Source of the DNA: Clostridia bacterium
GTDB taxonomy: Bacteria > UBA6262 > WVXT01 > JAUXBS01
Length of the DNA stretch: 17,347 bases
NCBI GenBank assembly: GCA_030618495.1
Contig: JAUXDE010000024.1
Span: 1 to 17,347 of the forward strand
Direction: 5' to 3'
Position numbers and translations under genes: made by a program. Positions 1 to 7,877 of the stretch are shown here, piece after piece; the stretch's first letter is position 1, and the number at the start of each line of letters is the position of its first letter. The notes beneath the pieces were generated by a model, which was not told where the DNA came from, did no database searches, and worked only from the letters and a program-made list of their open reading frames with translations.

Positions 1-85
1 AAAATCTTTATTTAACACATGCAAGTCAACTGCGCGCCATAACATAACAGCAGCCACAATACAAATATTCATAAGAAACGAAACT

Positions 86-769
86 TTATATCACAGAGAA
101 CTTATCCTTTGCCGCGCCGCATACGGGGCATACCCAGTCATCGGGCAGTTTTTCAAATGGCGTCCCGGGATTTATACCTGAACCAGGGTCACCCTTCTCC
201 GGGTCGTAAATGTATCCGCAGACCTTGCACTTATATTTATCCATTCCCTCTCCTTTCTTCTCCGATTCCTTAATGTAAGTAGGCGCTGTTTTCGGGGATT
301 TGCCGTTTTTAATTTCATGATAATAGGCGTACGTCATCGGCATGTCCTGACCGGTAATTTCAGCTTCAATTACCTTCCCGACAAAGACAGTATGAGTGCC
401 GGCATCCATGCTGTTAATAACTTCCGCCTCCAGGTAACCGATAGAATTATCCAGGATTATTGGAGCTCCTGTTGAACCTTCTTTGTAATTAACGCCTTTG
501 AACTTATCGGTATCGCGGCCCGATTTGAACCCGAACTGCCCAATGAAGGTCATGGGGGCTTCCTGCGAAAGAATAGAAACAGTGAAAACCCCGCTTTTCC
601 TGATAAATTCATTTGTCAGGTTCTGTTTGTTTATGCTTATTGCCACGGTTGGCGGTTCAGCGGTTACCTGGAATACCGTATTGGCTATCTGGCCGTTTAT
701 CTTTTCATCGTTCTTCGAACTCACGATGTACATCCCGTAACTGATTTTGTAAAACGCCGTTGGATTCAT
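86..769 (-). CDS. hrb: Flavin reductase-rubredoxin fusion (high-molecular-weight rubredoxin, Hrb-like)
   Basis: The 227-residue product joins two redox modules. Residues 1 to about 165 match the flavin-reductase-like, FMN-binding split-barrel family (N-terminal [13 protein letters not shown], then a [14 protein letters not shown] stretch). Residues 176-227 are a complete rubredoxin with iron ligands C181, C184, C214 and C217 in CKVCGY and CPVCGA. In Moorella thermoacetica the same fusion, Hrb, passes electrons from NAD(P)H to the flavo-diiron protein FprA; that is known of the family, and the same role here is inferred. The FprA partner is encoded at the head of this operon, which supports it. 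The ATG at 767-769 is preceded by AAGGAG with a 6-base spacer. The gap from the rubrerythrin stop is 58 bases. It is the last gene of the operon; no clear terminator is visible in the 85 bases downstream. Cytoplasmic. Confidence 0.92.
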   Translation of the reverse strand: MNPTAFYKISYGMYIVSSKNDEKINGQIANTVFQVTAEPPTVAISINKQNLTNEFIRKSGVFTVSILSQEAPMTFIGQFGFKSGRDTDKFKGVNYKEGSTGAPIILDNSIGYLEAEVINSMDAGTHTVFVGKVIEAEITGQDMPMTYAYYHEIKNGKSPKTAPTYIKESEKKGEGMDKYKCKVCGYIYDPEKGDPGSGINPGTPFEKLPDDWVCPVCGAAKDKFSVI

Positions 770-827
770 TAGTCACTCCTTAATTCATGTATTCCGGCAC
801 TTACCAGTTTGTGGTGTGTTACGGCAT

Positions 828-1400
828 TCACCAGTTCTCAGCGAGTAATTCGAAGTATGCCTGCGGGTGCATGCAGGCGGGACACTTCCCGGGGGCTTCA
901 ACCCCTTCATGAACGTACCCGCAGTTGGAACACCTCCACCTGACGGACTTGTCTTTCTTAAATACCTTCCCTTCCTCTATGTTCTTCAAAAGGCCTAAAT
1001 ACCTTTTTTCATGCTGTTTTTCCGCTACGGCAATACTTTCGAAAACGCCGGCAATTTCATCAAATCCTTCCTCTTTTGCCGTTTTAGCGAATTCCGGGTA
1101 CATCTTCGTCCATTCGAAATTTTCCCCTCCGGCTGACTCCTTGAGGTTTTCTTTCGTAGCGCCTATGATTCCCGCGGGAAAGGCCGCTTCTATATTAACT
1201 TCTCCCCCTCGCAGGCGCTTGAACAGCGCTTTTGCGTGCTCCTTCTCGTTCTCCGCCGTTTCCGTGAAAAAATTGCTGACCTGCGCGTATCCTTCCTTTT
1301 TTGCTTTACTCGCAAAATAAGTGTACCTGTTCCTCGCCTGCGACTCCCCGGCAAAAGCCGTCAAGATGTTTTTTTCCGTTTTGCTTCCCTTAAGTTCCAT
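828..1400 (-). CDS. rbr: Rubrerythrin (non-heme diiron peroxidase)
   Basis: This 190-residue protein has the classic rubrerythrin order: an N-terminal four-helix ferritin-like domain (about 1-145), then a C-terminal rubredoxin domain (about 152-190). All expected diiron ligands are visible: E19 (in GESQ), E52 and H55 (in ENEKEH), E93 and E96, and E127 and H130 (in AEKQH). The rubredoxin iron is held by C157, C160, C173 and C176. The family reduces hydrogen peroxide to water in the cytoplasm of anaerobes, using electrons from rubredoxin-type donors. Here it would remove the peroxide made by the neighbouring superoxide reductase, with the downstream Hrb-like protein as a likely donor. A strong site, GGAGGAGGG, lies just upstream of the ATG at 1398-1400, and only 17 bases separate it from the upstream superoxide reductase gene. 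Length and domain order are normal. Confidence 0.97.
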   Translation of the reverse strand: MELKGSKTEKNILTAFAGESQARNRYTYFASKAKKEGYAQVSNFFTETAENEKEHAKALFKRLRGGEVNIEAAFPAGIIGATKENLKESAGGENFEWTKMYPEFAKTAKEEGFDEIAGVFESIAVAEKQHEKRYLGLLKNIEEGKVFKKDKSVRWRCSNCGYVHEGVEAPGKCPACMHPQAYFELLAENW

Positions 1401-1417
1401 ATTAATTCCCTCCTCCT

Positions 1418-1768
1418 TTATAAGCCTACTTTTATACTGCTTTCCCAGACTCCGTGCAAATTACAGTAAATAACAGACAGCAATTCCGAATACGTCTCCT
1501 TTTTTACGTTGACCTTTACCCTGGGCAGGCTGTTCCCCCCTTCCAGGTTAAAACCGGCGATTAATACCGTTTTATCGTCCTTTGTCCTGCCAAAAAGATC
1601 GATCCGGCGTATGGAATGCTCCACGGTACTGGGATGCATAACGTCCCCTCCGACCTGCACGGTAACGATTAACTCACCGCATGAAGAACATTCTGTCACG
1701 CTTATTCCCGGAACATGCTTCTCTTTACCCTCTGAATCCTGCCTTTTGATAGTGTCCGATAACTGCAT
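1418..1768 (-). CDS. Superoxide reductase (neelaredoxin type, class II)
   Basis: A 116-residue single-domain superoxide reductase. The square-pyramidal iron centre is intact: H18 in EKHVP, H45 and H51 in HPSTVEH, C102 and H105 in YCNLHG. E16 and K17 next to H18 are the residues that in the family act at the sixth iron position and guide superoxide in. The enzyme reduces superoxide to hydrogen peroxide without releasing O2. There is no N-terminal desulforedoxin domain, so this is the short neelaredoxin class rather than desulfoferrodoxin. An extra C27-x-x-C30 pair just after the first ligand is not part of the catalytic site. At 116 residues it is slightly shorter than the usual 120-130. The ATG (1766-1768) directly follows the fprA TGA (1769-1771). 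Its site AGGGAGG lies inside the end of fprA, so translation is probably coupled. Confidence 0.93.
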   Translation of the reverse strand: MQLSDTIKRQDSEGKEKHVPGISVTECSSCGELIVTVQVGGDVMHPSTVEHSIRRIDLFGRTKDDKTVLIAGFNLEGGNSLPRVKVNVKKETYSELLSVIYCNLHGVWESSIKVGL

Positions 1769-2953
1769 TCAATCCTCCCTTCCTGTTCTCCCTGCCAATT
1801 CCCTGCCGATTTCCTTAACCTCACTTAATGCATCCTTCTCAGGAACATACTGCAATTTTTTTCCTTCTACCGGTATTTCCCAGTTAAGTGACTTCATAAC
1901 ATCTTCAATTATCTTAACTGCCTGGCCCCCCCAACCGTACGAACCAAACGCAAACCCCGTCCTCTTTGCGGGCCGTAATCCCTTTATGTAAGTCAGGAAA
2001 GCGCCAACCGTCGGGAGTATACCGTTGTTTAACGTGGGTGAACCTATGAGTATCAGCTTTGCGTTGATTAACTCTGTCATTATGTCTGAGATATGAGTGG
2101 TTTTCAAATCCCTCATATCAACCGCCATGCCCCCTTCAAGAAGGCCTTCCTGAAGTTTATAAGCCATCTTCCTCGTTGAATCCCACATGGTATCGTAGAC
2201 TATCAGGGCTTTCCTGTCCGTTTGATTGTCAGCCCATTTTGCGTACAGTTTTATAATTTCAGGTATTTTTGAACGCCAGACTATCCCGTGGCTTGGCCCT
2301 ATCATTTCAATATCAAGCGCAGACAATGCCGAAAGCGCTCTCTTTACCTGTTCACCGTAAGGCAGAACAATATTGGCATAATACTTCGCGGCCTCCTCCA
2401 GAAGTATTCCCGATTCCAATTCATCGTTAAATCTCTCGTTTGACGCTATATGCTGGCCGAATGCGTCGTTCGGCAGCAGCAGTTTATCTTCCGGAATGTA
2501 CGTCGCCATTGAATCGGGCCAGTGCACCATGGGCATATGAAAAAATTTCAACGTTCTCCTGCCGAGCTCCAGTGAATCCCCCGACCTGACTTCCTGGAAA
2601 TTCCAGTTTTGGTTGTAATGCAGCTTCAACCCTTTAAGCCCGTTCGTGGAAGTTATTATTTTAGCATCGGGAATAATTTTTACGATTTTCGGAAGGCTTC
2701 CGGAATGATCCATTTCAACGTGATTTGAGATTATATAATCGATTTTTTCAGGGTCAATAACGGATTTGATACGTTCAATCATCTCATCGAAGAGGTAATG
2801 TTTTACCGTATCAACAAGCGTTACCTTCTCGTCAATGATAAGGTAGGCATTATAGGTGGTGCCACGCTGGGTAAGATAGCCGTGAAAGTTCCTCAGGTTC
2901 CAGTCAATTCCTCCAACCCAGTAAATATCCTTTTTTAACGGTATTGCCTTCAC
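1769..2953 (-). CDS. fprA: Flavo-diiron protein, A-type flavoprotein (O2/NO reductase)
   Basis: The 394-residue protein has a metallo-beta-lactamase-fold diiron domain (about 1-245) and a C-terminal flavodoxin domain (about 248-394). Diiron ligands are all present: H78, E80, D82 and H83 in HVEMDH, H144 in MVHWPD, D163 in PNDAF and H222 in PSHG. The flavodoxin domain starts with ALIVYDTMWDST, an FMN phosphate-binding loop. Family members reduce O2 to water and/or NO to N2O; which substrate is preferred cannot be told from sequence. It is a two-domain class A enzyme with no fused rubredoxin, which fits a separate donor such as the Hrb-like protein three genes downstream. The start is GTG (2951-2953), preceded by AAGGGAG at 7 bases. 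An ATG two bases upstream is out of frame and is followed at once by a stop, so it is not the start. First gene of the operon, behind the promoter at 3015-3044. Confidence 0.96.
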   Translation of the reverse strand: MKAIPLKKDIYWVGGIDWNLRNFHGYLTQRGTTYNAYLIIDEKVTLVDTVKHYLFDEMIERIKSVIDPEKIDYIISNHVEMDHSGSLPKIVKIIPDAKIITSTNGLKGLKLHYNQNWNFQEVRSGDSLELGRRTLKFFHMPMVHWPDSMATYIPEDKLLLPNDAFGQHIASNERFNDELESGILLEEAAKYYANIVLPYGEQVKRALSALSALDIEMIGPSHGIVWRSKIPEIIKLYAKWADNQTDRKALIVYDTMWDSTRKMAYKLQEGLLEGGMAVDMRDLKTTHISDIMTELINAKLILIGSPTLNNGILPTVGAFLTYIKGLRPAKRTGFAFGSYGWGGQAVKIIEDVMKSLNWEIPVEGKKLQYVPEKDALSEVKEIGRELAGRTGRED

Positions 2954-3014
2954 ATCGCAACTCCCTTCCGGACTTTTCAGTTCTTTCCATTTTACACAAT
3001 GGGTTCAGAAAGGG

Positions 3015-3044
3015 ATTATACCATCTTTTATTTAATAAGGTCAA
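3015..3044 (-). promoter_or_regulatory. Sigma-70-type promoter of the oxygen-defence operon
   Basis: On the minus strand TTGACC (3044-3039) is followed by an 18-base spacer and a perfect TATAAT (3020-3015). Transcription would start near 3008, giving an untranslated leader of about 55 bases before the fprA GTG. Nothing else in this 117-base gap competes as a promoter. This is a strong match, but it is a prediction from sequence only. Confidence 0.8.
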
Positions 3045-3049
3045 TTACT

Positions 3050-3063
3050 ATTTCAAATGAAAT
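3050..3063. promoter_or_regulatory. Inverted repeat upstream of the fprA promoter
   Basis: ATTTCA-AA-TGAAAT is a perfect 6-base inverted repeat with a 2-base centre. It ends 5 bases upstream of the -35 element of the fprA promoter and 7 bases past the stop of the RND gene. Position fits an activator or repressor site for the oxygen-defence operon. It lacks a following T-run, so it is a poor terminator. In AT-rich intergenic DNA such a repeat can arise by chance. Confidence 0.3.
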
Positions 3064-3070
3064 GAAGTCT

Positions 3071-6000
3071 TTATTTCTTGCGGGACAGCTTCTCCCTGAA
3101 CCTTTCAATAACCACGTACGCGCATGGAACGAGTACGAGCGTGAGGAAGGTCGCAACCAGGAGCCCGTACGCCATGGCAATTGCCGCCGGAGTGACGAAA
3201 GGTTCTATGCCGCCGATACCGTAAATGACCGGCATGAGAGCGACTATCGTTGTAATGGAAGTAATAAGTATCGGCCTCATGCGTATACTGCCGGCTTCCA
3301 TCACGGCATCAATTATTCCCTTTCCCTTCTCCCTGCGTTTATTTATGAAGTCCATCAATATCAGGGAATCGTTTACCACCACACCCGTCAGGCCCACCAT
3401 CCCGAACATCGCCATCAAGCTAATAGGTTGCCCGTGAATGAACAGGGCGAATACGACCCCAACGAAACCAAAGGGAACCGTTAAGAGTATTATAACAGGC
3501 TGTATGAAGGACTTAAACTGGGTGGCAAGTATAAGGTATATCAGCAATACCGCTATTCCGAACGCCTTGCCTATGGATCTAACCGATTCCGTGGTGTCCT
3601 CCCACTCTCCGCCGGCATCCATTATATACCCCGGGTACCTTGACTGCAGGTCCTTGAATTCGTTAAGAATCTTCTGGTTGGCTTTAACCGACGTAATTTT
3701 TTTCTTATCAACGTTGGCGGTAACGGTAATGATTCTTTTCCCCTCTTTATGATTTATCGTCTTCATGCCCTGTTCCTTGACAAACCTTGCAACCCTATTT
3801 AGTTTTATAAGCCTGCCCATGCTGTTTGGAACGGTGAGGTCGCTGAGAGTTTTTATATCGTCCTTGCGCTCCTCGGATAGTTTCACTACTATGTCTATTT
3901 TCTCGTCACCCCGCCTAATGCTTGTGGCAACGCCGCCTTCAAAGGAAAACCTGACGGTACTCGCTATCTGGCCGACGTTAAGGCCCAGCCGCGCGGCTTC
4001 CATTTTATCAATATGTATCTGTATCTCCTCCTTGCCGAGTTCATAATCGTCCTTTATGTCCTCTATGCCGTCAACCCCCGCCATGAAATCCTTAACCTGC
4101 GCGACTATTACCCTTAACGTGGGGATATCGTCTCCCTTGATACTGACCGCCACCGGCTTTCCGACCGGCGGGCCGTTCTGCATTTCCTCGAACTGAAGGT
4201 TTTTGATATTCTTAATATCCGCCCGTTCCATCTTTTTCCTTAATCCCGTAATGATTTCATTGGCTTTGCGCTTTCGCCCGGACTCGGCAGTAAGGTAAAC
4301 TATGCATTGGGCGAACCTCGAACCGTACTTGTCGAAGGGCCCCTGGCCAATCTCCCCTGAATAACCAACCGTCGTGACTATGTTCTCCAGTTCAGTTTCG
4401 GGCAGTTCCCCTATTATCTCCTCCACGCATGATATGGCTTTGTTGGATTCTTCAAGAGCCGACCCTTCCGGAAGCTCTATTTGCACGTAGAATATTTCCG
4501 TTATATTGGGAAACAGCTTTATGGGCATTACTTTCACGGAAAATATAACGGTTCCCACGAGGATAAAGAAACATACCAGCGCAATCAACAGTTTCCTGTT
4601 CAGTGCGAATTTTAAAACCTTCATGTACTTCTTAAGAAGCCACTTGTACCACCCAGCCTCGCTTCCCTTCCTCTCGTGGGAAGTAAAGTAACTAACTATA
4701 ACCGAAATTACCCTGAACGGGGCGCCGACGAACTTTGCAAGGGTTGAGGGTTTTTGTGTACCGCTCTTATCACCGTCTTCCTCCTTTGATTTCAGCGGTT
4801 TTGACCACTCGGCGAGGTGCGAGGGAAGAATAACCAACGCCTCAAACAACGACGCGATAAGACAGAATATTACCCCCACGGGGAACAACCTCAGAAACTT
4901 GCCCATCATGCCGGCTATGAACATAAGCGGCGCGAACGCCGCAATCGTTGTAAGTATTGTTGCCGTTACCGGCGCCATGACCTCGCTTGTGCCTTTTATT
5001 GCCGCCTCCCTGGGAGACAGTCCCTCCTCCATGTGCCTGTATGTGTTTTCCGCAACAACTATCGCGTCGTCCACTATCATTCCCAGTACCAGTATCAGCG
5101 CAAACATGGATATCATGTTCAGGGTATGGCCGAATAACGACATCATAAACAGCGCCGCCAGGAAAGAAAACGGTATTCCCACGGCAGTTACCAGGGCAAT
5201 CCTGGCGTTTAAAAAGAAAAGCAGCGCGATAATCAGCATGAGGAGTCCCACCCAGCCGTTGTTAACCAGCACGCTCAGCCTGCGTTTTATATATATGGAA
5301 AAATCATTAACGTAGTCTATCGAAATACTATCCGGAATGGTCCTGCGGTACTCCTTTACCCTCTTCTTTATTTCATCAACCAGCGTTATGGCATCGCTGC
5401 TCTTCTTCCTCTTCGGAAGAAGGTTTATGGAAACCTTGCTGTTGGTCTTGTGGATTATATCCTGCTCCTCAAAGGATTCACTGACTCGGGCTATATCTCC
5501 GACGCGCAGGAACCTGCCGTCGCTGTTTGTCCTTATTATTACCTCTTCGAACTCTTCAGCCGTCTTGAGCTCGCCTATCGTGCGGATTATTAATTCTCTT
5601 GAGCCGGATTTGAGCTTGCCGCCGGGAAGGTTTATATTCTGGTTCTTTATGACCTGTATAATCTGAGCGAGCGATACGTGGTATTCCTCGAGATTCTTCG
5701 TGTCCACTTCAACCCATATTTCCTTGTCCCTCCAGCCGATCTTGTCTATGGAGCCAATGCCTTCTATATCCCTGATTTCATCCTCAAGGTTCTTTACATA
5801 ACCGCGCAACTCGTCTTCGGAAACGTCCCTGCCTGTAAATGAAAGCTCTATCAGCGGACGATCGGCAACTAATTCCTCCACCACGCTGTCCTCCACATCA
5901 TCCGGCACGTCCACCTTATCCACTTCCCTGCCGATTTCATTTATGACCCTGTCCCTGTTGGAAAGGTCCGGGTCAAGTTCAATGAATATAAAAGATATGT

Positions 6001-6259
6001 TTTCGCTTGAGGAGGAACTGTAAGTGTTTATGCCGTTTACGCCCTTTATGGCATCCTCTATGGGAATTGTCACCAGTTCTTCCACTTCCTGGGGCGAAGC
6101 GCCGGGATACGGGGTAAGAATCATAAGGTAGTCTAACTGGACATTCGGGAAGTCCTCCCTCTGCATCTGGAGAACGCTGACGGTCCCCACTATTATAATA
6201 ATAGCGGTAATCAGGTTAATCAGTACCTTATGCTTTATGGAAAATTCAGGCAGATTCAT
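3071..6259 (-). CDS. RND-family efflux pump, inner-membrane transporter (AcrB/HAE-like)
   Basis: At 1062 residues this is a full-length RND transporter: TM1 at about 12-30, a large periplasmic porter/docking loop, a TM cluster at about 330-480, a second periplasmic loop, and a final TM cluster to the C terminus. Hallmarks include DFPNV and YPGASPQEVEE near the N terminus, and the proton-relay pair D397/D398 in GMIVDDAIVVAEN (TM4). In TM10 the lysine that pairs with these aspartates in AcrB (K940) is replaced by asparagine, N963 in VVVNDSLILMDF. The family exports drugs, lipids or other hydrophobic compounds using the proton gradient; the substrate here is unknown. The ATG overlaps the stop of the TolC-like gene by 4 bases (6256-6259), with GGGAG 7 bases upstream, so the two are translationally coupled. 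No membrane-fusion (adaptor) gene is present on either side in the window. Confidence 0.95.
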   Translation of the reverse strand: MNLPEFSIKHKVLINLITAIIIIVGTVSVLQMQREDFPNVQLDYLMILTPYPGASPQEVEELVTIPIEDAIKGVNGINTYSSSSSENISFIFIELDPDLSNRDRVINEIGREVDKVDVPDDVEDSVVEELVADRPLIELSFTGRDVSEDELRGYVKNLEDEIRDIEGIGSIDKIGWRDKEIWVEVDTKNLEEYHVSLAQIIQVIKNQNINLPGGKLKSGSRELIIRTIGELKTAEEFEEVIIRTNSDGRFLRVGDIARVSESFEEQDIIHKTNSKVSINLLPKRKKSSDAITLVDEIKKRVKEYRRTIPDSISIDYVNDFSIYIKRRLSVLVNNGWVGLLMLIIALLFFLNARIALVTAVGIPFSFLAALFMMSLFGHTLNMISMFALILVLGMIVDDAIVVAENTYRHMEEGLSPREAAIKGTSEVMAPVTATILTTIAAFAPLMFIAGMMGKFLRLFPVGVIFCLIASLFEALVILPSHLAEWSKPLKSKEEDGDKSGTQKPSTLAKFVGAPFRVISVIVSYFTSHERKGSEAGWYKWLLKKYMKVLKFALNRKLLIALVCFFILVGTVIFSVKVMPIKLFPNITEIFYVQIELPEGSALEESNKAISCVEEIIGELPETELENIVTTVGYSGEIGQGPFDKYGSRFAQCIVYLTAESGRKRKANEIITGLRKKMERADIKNIKNLQFEEMQNGPPVGKPVAVSIKGDDIPTLRVIVAQVKDFMAGVDGIEDIKDDYELGKEEIQIHIDKMEAARLGLNVGQIASTVRFSFEGGVATSIRRGDEKIDIVVKLSEERKDDIKTLSDLTVPNSMGRLIKLNRVARFVKEQGMKTINHKEGKRIITVTANVDKKKITSVKANQKILNEFKDLQSRYPGYIMDAGGEWEDTTESVRSIGKAFGIAVLLIYLILATQFKSFIQPVIILLTVPFGFVGVVFALFIHGQPISLMAMFGMVGLTGVVVNDSLILMDFINKRREKGKGIIDAVMEAGSIRMRPILITSITTIVALMPVIYGIGGIEPFVTPAAIAMAYGLLVATFLTLVLVPCAYVVIERFREKLSRKK

Positions 6260-7713
6260 TTGTTTTCTCCCGTAATGAACCGCAGGTCGGCAAGCAGGCT
6301 CTCGTAACCGGTTATTGAACGGTAATACTCAATCTCCGCGCGTCTCAAATCATCCTGGTATGCCAGCACAAACCGGTTTGAAGAGCGCCCCTGGCTGAAC
6401 TTCCTCTCTTCAAGCTTAAGCTTCCTCTGCTGGAGCCGGACCGCCTTCACCGCAGCTTCGTAATACTCCGCCGCCGTGTTTATGGCTCGCGCCAGGTTCC
6501 TGCATCGAACCGTAATGCCGGCGCGGATATCTTCTTCCGACGCAACGCTTATCAGCCCATCGTACTCCGCCTGCCTAAGAGCGCTTAAGGCGCCCCTTTT
6601 GAAGGGCTTGTAATCCATCTGCAGGCCCACGTACCAGGTCCTGTAATCACCCGCCGTTATGCTGTCAAAATCGGACTGCCAGCTGTCGCCCATACCGTTT
6701 AAGCCGTACTGCGCAACCAGGTTGACGTTAGCCCGTTTCTCGTTCTTTTTTATTCTGCTCTGTATGGAACTTATCCCGGTATTGATATTCAGTATTTTAA
6801 GCTCGGGACTGTTCGCCAGCGCTCTCTCTATTGTTTCCTCCCCGTCCAGTTCTTCATGTTTCAGTTCCCCGGTGAACTCGTAAAAGAATTCAACCGGTTC
6901 ACTTCCCGGCAGGTTCATGATTCGCTTCAGGTCCTCCTCGGCAGCTTCAAGCGCATCTCTTGCCCGGATTATGGAAACGTCCCCCAGCGCCACGGAAGCC
7001 TCCGCCGCAATGATATCCACTTCCTCTATCAGTCCGTCCCTCAATTTTTCGCGGTTATCCTCTAGGAGATTCTTCGTGCGTTCAAGCATGTCTATCTGTA
7101 TTTCAAGGTTTTTTCCGGCAAATATCAGGTTCCAGTACGCTTTTGTTATGTTATTCTTTAACGCATTTTTCTCCGCCTGCAGCGCAAGCTCCGCTATTCC
7201 GCACCTGCTATCAAACACTGCCATGGCCTTCCTGTCATTGACCCCCAGGCTGTTTCTCCATAACGGCTGGTTATACGAGAGCGCAAGGGAAGACTGGTAC
7301 AGCGGGTTGTACGCCTTCATTATGGATTCCCCCTCATCCCTCATCCTGCTGAGAGACAGGTTCAATACTCCCCCGAGCCCGAGCTTCTTACCGAGCCCGA
7401 GCGATAGCGTGTCCTGTTCGGTTGCTCCTCCAAAGTACGCGCCCGGAAAAACCTCGACACGCAGGGATTCCGAATGGTTTCTTCTGAGCTGCATGTTCAG
7501 GAACGGCTCGTACTGGGATTTTATTCCCTTCGTTGCCGAGCGCATCTTACCGAGCTCGTACTCAGCCTTCTTTATCCCGAGGTTGTTCTCGATACCCGCG
7601 CGGATGCAATCCTTAATGCCGTACGACTCGCCTGCAGCCGTCGATGCGGCGGCAAGGACTACAGTTATTAAAAGTAATAATAGCTTAAACTTCATCAATC
7701 CCGCTTTCCCCAT
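6256..7713 (-). CDS. TolC-like outer-membrane efflux protein
   Basis: The product of up to 485 residues begins with a signal peptide (KFKLLLLLITVVLAAA, cleavage probable around AAG at 27-29). Two OEP-type repeats rich in long amphipathic helices follow, as in TolC-family channels. Family-like stretches include SLALSYNQPLWRN (strand region) and helical segments such as LEDNREKLRDGLIEEVDIIAAEASVAL. It would form a trimeric outer-membrane channel with a periplasmic helical barrel, giving the RND pump encoded directly downstream an exit. The longest start is the ATG at 7711-7713, which has no clear ribosome site. A second in-frame ATG at 7693-7695 gives a more typical signal peptide beginning MKFK and has a weak GGGA nearby, so it may be the true start. 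First gene of the two-gene efflux operon, preceded by a TATAAT at 7735-7740. Confidence 0.92.
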   Translation of the reverse strand: MGKAGLMKFKLLLLLITVVLAAASTAAGESYGIKDCIRAGIENNLGIKKAEYELGKMRSATKGIKSQYEPFLNMQLRRNHSESLRVEVFPGAYFGGATEQDTLSLGLGKKLGLGGVLNLSLSRMRDEGESIMKAYNPLYQSSLALSYNQPLWRNSLGVNDRKAMAVFDSRCGIAELALQAEKNALKNNITKAYWNLIFAGKNLEIQIDMLERTKNLLEDNREKLRDGLIEEVDIIAAEASVALGDVSIIRARDALEAAEEDLKRIMNLPGSEPVEFFYEFTGELKHEELDGEETIERALANSPELKILNINTGISSIQSRIKKNEKRANVNLVAQYGLNGMGDSWQSDFDSITAGDYRTWYVGLQMDYKPFKRGALSALRQAEYDGLISVASEEDIRAGITVRCRNLARAINTAAEYYEAAVKAVRLQQRKLKLEERKFSQGRSSNRFVLAYQDDLRRAEIEYYRSITGYESLLADLRFITGENK

Positions 7714-7734
7714 ATGAAATCACAATAATTAATG

Positions 7735-7763
7735 ATTATACCATATTCTTCAACTAATAAAAA
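7735..7763 (-). promoter_or_regulatory. Probable promoter of the tolC-RND operon
   Basis: A perfect minus-strand TATAAT (7740-7735) stands in the context ATGGTATAATC, nearly the same as the fprA promoter's -10 region. At 17 bases the -35 position reads TTTTTA (7763-7758), a weak match. This suggests a promoter that depends on a regulator or on the shared TGG upstream of the -10. The -35 position lies inside the inverted repeat at 7754-7776. The predicted transcript starts near 7728. Confidence 0.55.
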
Positions 7764-7776
7764 CATTTTTATTTAG
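7754..7776. promoter_or_regulatory. Palindromic operator-like site over the efflux promoter
   Basis: CTAATAAAAA, a CA centre and TTTTTATTTAG form an inverted repeat of 10 bases per arm, with one extra base in the second arm. It covers the -35 position of the tolC-RND promoter, where a repressor such as a TetR- or MarR-type dimer would block transcription. No regulator gene is in the window. The AT-only arms reduce certainty. Confidence 0.4.
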
Positions 7777-7818
7777 ACGTATCTGGCAGGTAAATAGTTA
7801 CAACAATTAAATGAGAAA

Positions 7819-7833
7819 GGGGTCAGACCTTAA
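7819..7833. repeat. GGGGTCAGACC repeat, probable REP-like remnant
   Basis: GGGGTCAGACCTTAA lies in the gap between the permease stop and the tolC promoter. Its core GGGGTCAG recurs at 13170 and, inverted, at 13198-13205. From memory of many bacterial genomes, GGGGTCAG(A/G)CC sequences are typical of REP-like elements mobilised by RAYT transposases. No such transposase is in the window. A 9-base direct repeat ATTTAACAA follows at 7835-7843 and 7862-7870. Confidence 0.45.
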
Positions 7834-7877
7834 CATTTAACAAAATCTGAGTTTGATATTTATTTAACAACTGCCAA

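Noticed and set aside
1-85. Terminator or gene at the window start, downstream of hrb
   Set aside because: No stem with a T-run and no supported frame are visible in these 85 bases; the operon's terminator may lie beyond the window.
2999-3484. Plus-strand open frame of 161 codons starting in the fprA promoter gap
   Set aside because: It mostly runs antisense through the 3' end of the RND gene, has no family resemblance, and its start overlaps the fprA promoter.
6917-7717. Long plus-strand open frame of 266 codons opposite the TolC-like gene
   Set aside because: It is the antisense shadow of a well-supported gene with signal peptide and family features. The translation is rich in serine and phenylalanine with no domain, and there is no ribosome site.
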